Positions 5,863 through 12,313 of a DNA stretch of 12,313 bases are shown here, one piece after another. This DNA comes from Pseudomonadota bacterium (GTDB lineage Bacteria > Myxococcota > UBA9042 > PHBI01): contig SYAK01000372.1 of the NCBI GenBank assembly GCA_005788935.1, positions 1 to 12,313 on the forward strand, given 5' to 3'. Each line of letters opens with the position of its first letter. The first letter of the stretch is position 1. The notes below the pieces were generated by a model, which did not search any database, was not told the origin of the DNA, and saw only the letters and a list, made by a program, of their open reading frames with translations. The position numbers and the translations under genes were made by a program.

Positions 5863-8800
5863 ATGATGCTCGACCTACGACGCCTGTCCATCCTCGCGAC
5901 GACTGCTGCCTCCCTCGGTGTTGCGGCCTGTGAAGCACCGACCCCGACCTGCGAGCCGCCCGGTGGCACCCGCTGCACCAGCGACGGACGGGCGGCCGAG
6001 CGCTGTCGATCCGACGGGGCGTGGGGCGTCGTTCAGCAGTGCGAGGCCGACCAGACCTGTGCTGTCGGCGATGACGGGGTCGCCGCATGCGAGGAGTCTG
6101 CCGTACCCGACACCTGTGAACGCAACAAGCGCTTCTGCGTCGACGGCACCCCCGACGCGGTCTGGAGCTGCTCGTCCGCTGGCGTCCCGGACAGCGTGTA
6201 CGCGACCTGTGCCGACGACGAGGAGTGCCGGGTCGAGTCGGGCGTCGCGGGATGTTTTCCTGTCGGGCCGGACCGTGTGTGCGATCCCGGCCGCGCCCGC
6301 TGCAGCGAGGACGGGGCGAGCGTCGAGACGTGCCGGGCGGACGGCAGCGGCTGGGACATCAGCGCCTGCGACGGGGGCTGCTCGGACGCGGGGACCACCG
6401 CCGCCTGCGCCTGTGGCCCGCTCGGTGCCACGCGCTGCACGGCCGACGGGCGGGCGACCGAGCGCTGCCGCTCGGACGGGGCCTGGGCCGTGGTCCAGGG
6501 CTGCGAGACCGATGAGGCGTGCGCGGTCACTGACGGGGCCGCCGCCTGCCAGCCTGTCACGAACCCCGAGGCCTGCGAGCCGCTCGGCGCCACCCGTTGC
6601 TCGGCCGATAACCGCGCCACCGAGCGCTGCCGCTCGGACGGGGCGTGGGCCGTGATCGCGCTGTGCGAGGCTTCGCAGGCCTGCGTGTCGAACAATGGCG
6701 CTGCTGCGTGTCAGTCGGTGACCTTCTGCGAGCCAGGGACCGTCCGCTGCGCAGCCGACGGGGCTGTGGTCGAGGTTTGTGCGGACGATGGCTTCACCTT
6801 CGAACCCACCGAGAACTGTGACGAGGGCTACACCTGCGAGCTCGCGGACGGCGTCGGGCGCTGCAAGGAGATCCCGCAGGTCTGCGCCCCGACCGAGGCG
6901 CGCTGCTCCGCCGACGGGCGGGCGACCGAGACCTGCAGCGGCGACGGGCGACGGTGGCTGACGACCGCATGCGCATCCGGCCTCCGCTGCGCCAGCCCAG
7001 GCGGAACCCCCGCCTGCCTCGAGTCCTGCACCGTCGGGCGCGAGCGCTGCAGCGCCACGGGCGAGGCGGTCGAGCTCTGCGCCGCCGACGGTGTCACGTG
7101 GCAGATCCGCACCGCCTGCAACGCCAACTCCGCCTGCCTGCCGAGCCTCAACACCTACCGCTGCGGTCCGCGCGGCACCTGCACCTCGAGCAAGCGCTTC
7201 TGCTGGCACAACGGCAGCCAGTGGGAGCTCTGGGACTGCTCGACCCTCGGGCTGCCGTCATCCCAGTTCGGCCTGTGCCCGGTCGGCTACGACTGCGGCG
7301 GTCCGGGTGTCGCGAACTGCCTGACGCCGGCCATCTGCGCCCCGGGGACGCAACGCTGCACGACCTCGGGCGGCGGGATCGAGACGTGCAGCGCGGACGG
7401 CCGCGCGTGGACCACAACCGCCACCTGTACCTCAGGCGTCAGCTGCCAGAGCGACGGCACCTCCGCAGTGTGCCCGCCGCCGCCGCCGATTTGCGACCCG
7501 GGCAGCCGGCGCTGCTCCACGAGCGGCAGCATCGAGACCTGCAACGCCTCGGGCTCCGGGTGGAACGGCGGATTGATCATCTGCGGCGTCGCCGACCCGT
7601 GCCGGGTCGTCGACGGCCAGGCCACCTGTACGCGCAGCTGCACAGCCGGGACGGTCCGCTGCGCGCCGAACGGCGGCGGCGTCGAGGTCTGCAACGATGA
7701 CCGCTTCAGCTGGACGAGCCGTGAGGCCTGCGCCGACGGTCAGCGCTGCCACGTTGTCGGGACCACGCCACGCTGCGGCCCCGGGCAGACCTGCGCCGCG
7801 AACCAGCGCTTCTGCTGGACTGGCGGCCCGACGTCCGAGGTCTGGCGCTGCAGCACCAGCGGGACGCCGTCCGGACTTTACTCGGCATGCAACGCCGGAC
7901 AGGGTTGCGCCGTCATCAGCGGCGTCGCGCAATGCACCGCATGCACCCCGGGCGCGACCCGGTGCAACTCGGCGGGGACCGGGACCGAGGCGTGCAACAC
8001 GGCTGGTTCGGCCTGGGCCGCCTCCGTCAGCTGCGCCTCCGGAGACCGCTGCGCCTCGTCGGGTGACCGCGCCTGGTGCCCCGACGCGCCGCGCATCTGC
8101 GAGCCCGGCGCCCGACGCTGCACGTCGACGGCCGGGGCTGTCGAGGTGTGTGACGTCGGCGGCATGGCCTGGCGGGTCGCCACCGCCTGCACCGGTGACG
8201 CCCAGTGCCGCGCGGACGGGAACACCGAAGCGGCCTGTGTCAACCCCTGCACCGCCGGGGCCACCCGCTGCAGCGCGGGCGGCGGCGCGGTCGAGACCTG
8301 CGGTGTCAACGGCTGGACGTGGACGGCGTCTGCGACCTGCCCGCTTGGCCAGCGCTGCGCGGCCGCTGGCGGCGGCTTTGCCTGCAGCCCGTCGTCGTGC
8401 GATCCGGGTCGGCGCTTCTGCTACAACCCTCCGGCAGGAGGCGAGATCTGGCAGTGCGACACCTCGGGCCTGAACCCCTATCGCTACACTGCGTGTCCCA
8501 CGGGACAGAGCTGCGTGAACGTCGCGGGCGTCGCGAGCTGCGTGGCCCCGCCCATCTGCACACCGGGTGCGACGCGCTGCAGCACCACCGGAGGAGGCGT
8601 CGAGCGCTGCAACACGACGGGCGGGGCGTGGGCCTCACTCGAGGTCTGCGCCATCGGCCAGACCTGCCAGACCGACGGAGGCGCCGCCTACTGCCCTCCC
8701 CCGCCGCAGATTTGCACACCGGGCGAGAAGCGCTGCGGATCAAGCGCGCGCTGGATCGACACCTGCAACGCGGCTGGCACCGCCTGGGAGGCCTCGACCA

Positions 8801-11800
8801 GCTGCGCCTCGACCCAGGCTTGCCGTGTGGTGGGCGGAGCTCCGACCTGCCTCGCACCGTGCAACGTCGGCGGATACCCGCGCTGCAACACGGCCAACAC
8901 CGCCGTCGAGGCATGCCTCGATGGCTACGCCTGGGGCGTCATCGAGGCCTGCGACTCGAACTCGACCTGCCGCGACGTCGGGGGACGCCGCCGCTGCGGC
9001 CCGGCGTCGTGTACGCCCAACCGCCGCTTCTGCCATCAGGGGCCGACCTGGGAGGTCTGGTCATGCGACGCGGCTGGCAAGCCCTCAGGGCGCTATTCGA
9101 CGTGCGGCGCGGCCGACACTTGCGGCAATGTCGACGGCGTCGCGTCCTGCGTCGCACCTCCGATTTGTACCACCGGATTGACCCGCTGCAGCGCCTCGGG
9201 GGGCGCGGCCGAGGTGTGCAACGCGACGGGCAGCGCCTGGGTCGCGAGCCAGACGTGCGCGGCGGGGCGGCCCTGCGAGGTCGACGCCGAGGGCGACGCC
9301 TCCTGCCCGAGCGCCCCTACGGTCTGCGCCGCGGGGACCGAGCGCTGCGGCACCAACGGGGCCTCTGTCGACGTGTGCAACGCGGCGGGCTCGGCGTGGC
9401 TGGCGTTGACCCGCTGCGAGGTCGGGCTGCCGTGCACGACGACGGGCGGGGCTCCGGCCTGCGGCGTCCGGGCACCGATCTGTTCGGCGGGGGCCGAGCG
9501 CTGCACGACGAGCGGCTCGGGCGTCGAGGCCTGCCGCATCGACGGTATGGCGTGGGGCCTGCTTTCGTCGTGTGCGACCGGGACGAGCTGCCGCCTCGTC
9601 GACGGCGACCCGAGCTGCACCGTGACGTGCACGCCTGGCGCCAAGCGCTGCGCAACGAGCGGTGGTGCGGTCGAGGTCTGTCGTAATGACGGCCTCGCGT
9701 GGGAGGTCGTCGCCGCCTGCGACTCGGCCTCGATCTGCCGCGACGTCGCGGGGGACAAGCGCTGTGGACCCGCCACCTGCACGGCTGGGCGGCGCTTCTG
9801 CTACGCCGGACCGACCCCCGAGGTCTGGACGTGTGACGCTGCGGGCAAGCCGCTCGCGCGCTACGACGCCTGCGACGCCGAGGACACCTGCGGGGTCGTC
9901 TCGGGCGTGAGCACCTGCATCGCCCCACCCATCTGCGCCCCGGGCACGACCCGTTGCTCCGCCTCGGGCGGCGCGGTCGAGATCTGCGACGCGGTGGGCG
10001 CTGGATGGGTCACCTCGACCTGGTGCGAGCTCGGCGACCTCTGCGAGGAGGTCTTCGGCGAGGCGACCTGCCCCGAGACGACGCCGATCTGCGTCCCGGG
10101 CGCGACGCGCTGCAACACCGCGGGCGACTCGGTCGAGACCTGCAACACCGGAGGCTTCGCCTGGGCTGTGTCGACGCGCTGCGAGACTGGCGGCACCTGC
10201 TCGCCAGGTGACGCCAGCGCGGCCTTCTGCGCGGCCCCTCCTGCGGTCTGTGATGCGGGTGATGCACGCTGCACCGCGACGGGCAGCGGCCTCGAGTCCT
10301 GCGCGTCTGACGGCCTGTCGTGGCGCCTGACCGAGACCTGCGCAACGGGCGCAACCTGCGACGAGGGGCTCAACGGACCCGCGTGCCTCACCCTGTGCAC
10401 GCCAGGGGCTGTCCGCTGCGCGACCGGCAACGGTGCGGTCGAGCGCTGCGACGTCGATGGGCGCGGCTGGACGCGCACCGAGACCTGCGACGCGGGAGAC
10501 GCTTGCAAGCTGGTCGATGGCCTGCGCCGCTGCGCCCCGACGAGCTGTGTCGCCGGACGGCGTTTCTGCTGGTCGGGCACGCGAGAAGAGATCTGGAGTT
10601 GCAACGCCTCGGGCGTCCCGAGCGGCCTCTATCAGGCCTGCCCGGCCGACGCCACGTGCGGCCTCGTGTCGACAGTCCCCGCCTGTATCGTGGCGCCAGT
10701 CTGCCTCGCAGGCGAAAAGCGCTGTGGCGCCGACGGCGGCACCATCGAGGTCTGCAAGACCGACGGCAGCGGCTGGCAAAACAGCGAGCTGTGCTCAAGC
10801 GGGTCGACCTGCACGCAGGCCTCCGGGACCCTCGCCTGCCGCAACCCGAGCGCCATCTGCACGCCGCTCGCGACCCGTTGCAGCGGTGACGATATCCTCA
10901 CGTGTGCCGCCAACGGCATGTCGTGGGTCGTCCAGAGTCGTTGCGCGCAGGCCAACAAGACCTGCAGCGAGACCTCCGGGACGCCGGCCTGCGTGGCGCG
11001 CACGATGACCTGCAGCGAGGGCTATTCCTGGAATGGCGTCGACTGTGCCGACATCGACGAGTGCGCCGCAGGCACCGACACGTGCGACGCCATCTGCATC
11101 AACAACGCGGGCGGCTGGAGCTGCGAGTCGAGCGTCTCGGACCCCAGCAGCCCGTACTGGAACGACTCCTGCATCTTCTCGCAGTACCTCGGGAATCCGA
11201 CGGACCTCAAGGCCGACTGCCGCTGCCCGGAGAACAAGGGCATCACGGGCGGCCTGCCGATCTGCTGGCGCCCGCATGAGACCAAGAACCGCGCGCCGAG
11301 CCTGGTGCTTGGCGCTGGGCCGCGCGTGGGGTCGCACCCGCAGGCCCACATCTACGGCGGCTTCTTCGACGCCTCGCGCCGCGAGATCGTCGCGGCCGTC
11401 GACTGGTCGAACGCGAGCAACCCATCGGCCGGCTTCCTGATGGGCTTCACGGTTGCCAATGGCAATCGCCGTGTCATCTCAGGGCGTTACCTCGACCCGG
11501 CGAACGGCGACATGGACGTCGGGACCGGGCCGGCCTTCGCCGACGTCTTCGACGTGCAGCGCGCGTCCGACGGTCAGATCTTCGCGGCCCAGGGGACGCT
11601 CCAGCGCTTCGAGATCCTGCGCGTCGACCCCGCGAACGGCAACCGCACGCTCGTCTGGAAGGCGGGGGACGCGACCTACGGCCAGTGCGCGAGCGGGCGC
11701 GGGGCCATCTCCGTCCAGACGACAGCGCAGGGCTTCGCGGTCGACGCGAACGGCTTCTACATCGGCTTCTCGAACCCCAGCCCGTCGGGCGAAGGGCTCG

Positions 11801-12313
11801 GCATCATCCGGGTGAGCCGCAATGGCCAGACCTGCAGCTTCGTGACGCGCAGCGGCAGCCGCAGCGGCAATGCCTATTTCAATCAGCCTGTCGGTGGCGG
11901 ATGGACCTTCGCGAGCGGCATGCTGTCGGGCTTTGCCATCGACGGCAGCGAGCTCATCGCGACGGCCAACTTCGATCTGTCGCTCTATGGCATCAACCTC
12001 TCGACCGGACAGCGCCGCCGCATCACCTCGGCCTCCACCGGGGCCGTCCTCGGCGCGGGCCCGACCGGATCGGACGGGCTCGGGGTCCGCTGGGTCACGA
12101 AGGACGCCTCGCGCGGGGTCTACTGGACGAGCGGCCGCCAGGGCGACACCCTCGTCGTGCTGGTCACGCCGTCCACCAGTCAACGGCATGATCTCACGGG
12201 CTTCTGCGCCGGCGAATCCTCAACCCTCGACGGCGTCAACTGCCTCAAGGGCAGCATCACATCGGGTCTGTCCCTGAACTTCGGCGGCTTCTGGCTCGAT
12301 CCGGCGAACCCCG
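5863..12313 (+). CDS. Giant cysteine-rich repeat lipoprotein, 33 six-Cys repeats plus beta-propeller-like C-terminus (3' end outside window)
   Basis: The frame is open from ATG 5863 to the right edge (2150 complete codons, no stop seen). GGAG lies 7 nt upstream; a second in-frame ATG follows at 5866. Residues 1-22 are a signal peptide with two Arg, a hydrophobic stretch and a lipobox ending Val-Ala-Ala before Cys23, so a lipid-anchored exported protein is expected. Residues 30-1710 hold 33 repeats of about 51 residues. Each has six Cys in the pattern C-x-PG-x-x-RC...VE-x-C...W...C...C...C. Seven are a variant with RFC, then aromatic and EVW positions. Residues 1717-1754 form an incomplete calcium-binding-EGF-like module (DIDEC, then CINNAGGWSC). 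Residues about 1765-2150 are Cys-poor and beta-rich, with recurring 'DPANG' and 'LSTGQ' turns resembling beta-propeller blades. The role is unknown; a stapled surface stalk with a binding head is my inference. Confidence 0.93.
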   Translation, partial: MMLDLRRLSILATTAASLGVAACEAPTPTCEPPGGTRCTSDGRAAERCRSDGAWGVVQQCEADQTCAVGDDGVAACEESAVPDTCERNKRFCVDGTPDAVWSCSSAGVPDSVYATCADDEECRVESGVAGCFPVGPDRVCDPGRARCSEDGASVETCRADGSGWDISACDGGCSDAGTTAACACGPLGATRCTADGRATERCRSDGAWAVVQGCETDEACAVTDGAAACQPVTNPEACEPLGATRCSADNRATERCRSDGAWAVIALCEASQACVSNNGAAACQSVTFCEPGTVRCAADGAVVEVCADDGFTFEPTENCDEGYTCELADGVGRCKEIPQVCAPTEARCSADGRATETCSGDGRRWLTTACASGLRCASPGGTPACLESCTVGRERCSATGEAVELCAADGVTWQIRTACNANSACLPSLNTYRCGPRGTCTSSKRFCWHNGSQWELWDCSTLGLPSSQFGLCPVGYDCGGPGVANCLTPAICAPGTQRCTTSGGGIETCSADGRAWTTTATCTSGVSCQSDGTSAVCPPPPPICDPGSRRCSTSGSIETCNASGSGWNGGLIICGVADPCRVVDGQATCTRSCTAGTVRCAPNGGGVEVCNDDRFSWTSREACADGQRCHVVGTTPRCGPGQTCAANQRFCWTGGPTSEVWRCSTSGTPSGLYSACNAGQGCAVISGVAQCTACTPGATRCNSAGTGTEACNTAGSAWAASVSCASGDRCASSGDRAWCPDAPRICEPGARRCTSTAGAVEVCDVGGMAWRVATACTGDAQCRADGNTEAACVNPCTAGATRCSAGGGAVETCGVNGWTWTASATCPLGQRCAAAGGGFACSPSSCDPGRRFCYNPPAGGEIWQCDTSGLNPYRYTACPTGQSCVNVAGVASCVAPPICTPGATRCSTTGGGVERCNTTGGAWASLEVCAIGQTCQTDGGAAYCPPPPQICTPGEKRCGSSARWIDTCNAAGTAWEASTSCASTQACRVVGGAPTCLAPCNVGGYPRCNTANTAVEACLDGYAWGVIEACDSNSTCRDVGGRRRCGPASCTPNRRFCHQGPTWEVWSCDAAGKPSGRYSTCGAADTCGNVDGVASCVAPPICTTGLTRCSASGGAAEVCNATGSAWVASQTCAAGRPCEVDAEGDASCPSAPTVCAAGTERCGTNGASVDVCNAAGSAWLALTRCEVGLPCTTTGGAPACGVRAPICSAGAERCTTSGSGVEACRIDGMAWGLLSSCATGTSCRLVDGDPSCTVTCTPGAKRCATSGGAVEVCRNDGLAWEVVAACDSASICRDVAGDKRCGPATCTAGRRFCYAGPTPEVWTCDAAGKPLARYDACDAEDTCGVVSGVSTCIAPPICAPGTTRCSASGGAVEICDAVGAGWVTSTWCELGDLCEEVFGEATCPETTPICVPGATRCNTAGDSVETCNTGGFAWAVSTRCETGGTCSPGDASAAFCAAPPAVCDAGDARCTATGSGLESCASDGLSWRLTETCATGATCDEGLNGPACLTLCTPGAVRCATGNGAVERCDVDGRGWTRTETCDAGDACKLVDGLRRCAPTSCVAGRRFCWSGTREEIWSCNASGVPSGLYQACPADATCGLVSTVPACIVAPVCLAGEKRCGADGGTIEVCKTDGSGWQNSELCSSGSTCTQASGTLACRNPSAICTPLATRCSGDDILTCAANGMSWVVQSRCAQANKTCSETSGTPACVARTMTCSEGYSWNGVDCADIDECAAGTDTCDAICINNAGGWSCESSVSDPSSPYWNDSCIFSQYLGNPTDLKADCRCPENKGITGGLPICWRPHETKNRAPSLVLGAGPRVGSHPQAHIYGGFFDASRREIVAAVDWSNASNPSAGFLMGFTVANGNRRVISGRYLDPANGDMDVGTGPAFADVFDVQRASDGQIFAAQGTLQRFEILRVDPANGNRTLVWKAGDATYGQCASGRGAISVQTTAQGFAVDANGFYIGFSNPSPSGEGLGIIRVSRNGQTCSFVTRSGSRSGNAYFNQPVGGGWTFASGMLSGFAIDGSELIATANFDLSLYGINLSTGQRRRITSASTGAVLGAGPTGSDGLGVRWVTKDASRGVYWTSGRQGDTLVVLVTPSTSQRHDLTGFCAGESSTLDGVNCLKGSITSGLSLNFGGFWLDPANP
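6457..6644 (+). repeat. DNA-level direct repeat in cysteine repeats 4 and 5
   Basis: A 26-bp identical run occurs at 6457-6482 and again at 6619-6644, 162 bp (54 codons) apart, with further matches on both sides. The identity includes third codon positions, so it reflects a fairly recent duplication rather than protein-level constraint alone. Confidence 0.75.
7180..10545 (+). repeat. Super-repeat: blocks of four, then five, cysteine repeats
   Basis: RFC-type units begin at 7180, 7792, 8398, 9010, 9778 and 10546, giving five blocks of 612, 606, 612, 768 and 768 bp. An earlier RFC unit is at 6115. Linkers keep register. Each RFC unit is entered after an 'RCGP'-like linker (varied to 'ACSP' and 'RCAP' in two blocks), and four of the six are left through an 'APPIC'-like linker. 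A Pro-run linker (PPPPPIC, PPPPQIC) falls at the same position in the first and third blocks. Blocks four and five share 'CDAAGKP' and 'GPA-x-CT'. Confidence 0.88.

Larger units (their letters stand above)
5950..10992 (+). repeat. Coding array of 33 six-cysteine repeats
   Basis: The repeats run from Cys30 to Cys1710, about 51 residues each including linkers. I counted six cysteines in every unit, about 198 in all, consistent with three disulfides per repeat. The ordinary type keeps 'RC', a Gly-rich turn, 'VE-x-C', a Trp, and three further Cys. Units 1, 4 and 5 are closest to one another ('ATERCRSDGAWAV' in units 4 and 5). Later units prefer 'CTPGATRC' and 'ETCN'. Confidence 0.92.

Noticed and set aside
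5875..7209. 444-codon open frame on the minus strand opposite the cysteine-rich gene
   Set aside because: Its product is low-complexity Ala/Gly/Arg sequence mirroring the repeats. The plus-strand frame has a signal peptide, an RBS and ordered domains. Long antisense frames are expected at this GC content.
8205..9686. 493-codon plus-strand open frame in another phase
   Set aside because: Arg/Leu/Gln-rich out-of-phase reading of the same repeats with no domain or RBS.
9085..10779. 564-codon minus-strand open frame
   Set aside because: Also an antisense shadow of the six-Cys array; no recognisable domain and biased composition.
5950..10992. Regularly spaced repeats considered as a CRISPR array or VNTR
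   Set aside because: The units are about 150 bp, diverged at DNA level, and conserved in reading frame with cysteine codons in phase, so they are protein-coding repeats.

Overview
The window is very GC-rich DNA with strong G/C third-position bias and bacterial gene packing. The style suggests a deltaproteobacterial lineage of the Myxococcota/Bradymonadota type: long secreted six-cysteine repeat lipoproteins, a DHRS12-like SDR, and a calcium-repeat metzincin. This assignment is inference from gene content; no rRNA or other marker gene is present.

Layout, left to right. (1) 2-745 (+) is the C-terminal part of a secreted zinc-metalloprotease-like protein entering from outside. It has the HExxHxxG helix and a Met-turn, but the expected third His ligand is Arg. 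(2) 920-1903 (+) is a DHRS12-like short-chain dehydrogenase/reductase. A hairpin at 1911-1950 separates it from the convergent gene. (3) 1968-3770 (-) is a SulP/SLC26 anion transporter with a STAS domain. It is the downstream member of a two-gene operon led by (4) 3787-4599 (-), a second, unrelated SDR. (5) 4600-4888 is a divergent control region. Promoter-like TTGACA boxes point each way, and an imperfect 31-32 bp tandem repeat abuts the rightward one. (6) 4889-5683 (+) is a seven-helix Bax-inhibitor-1/YccA-family membrane protein, followed directly by a 44-nt hairpin (5692-5735). (7) 5863 to the right edge (+) is one giant open gene of at least 2150 codons: a lipoprotein signal peptide, 33 six-cysteine repeats, an incomplete calcium-binding-EGF-like module, and a region resembling a beta-propeller, still open at the window end.

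The most unusual object is the giant cysteine-rich gene, which fills more than half the window. Its 33 repeats are not a simple tandem array. A distinct 'RFC' repeat type recurs seven times, and the last six copies are 204, 202, 204, 256 and 256 residues apart, with linkers in the same register each time. The gene therefore grew by duplicating blocks of four and then five repeats. The likely product is a long disulfide-stapled, lipid-anchored stalk carrying a C-terminal domain outside the cell; this role is inference.

No tRNA, rRNA, CRISPR array, insertion sequence or phage gene was seen. The other genes look like ordinary chromosomal metabolism and transport, and no shared pathway joins them beyond the SDR-SulP operon.
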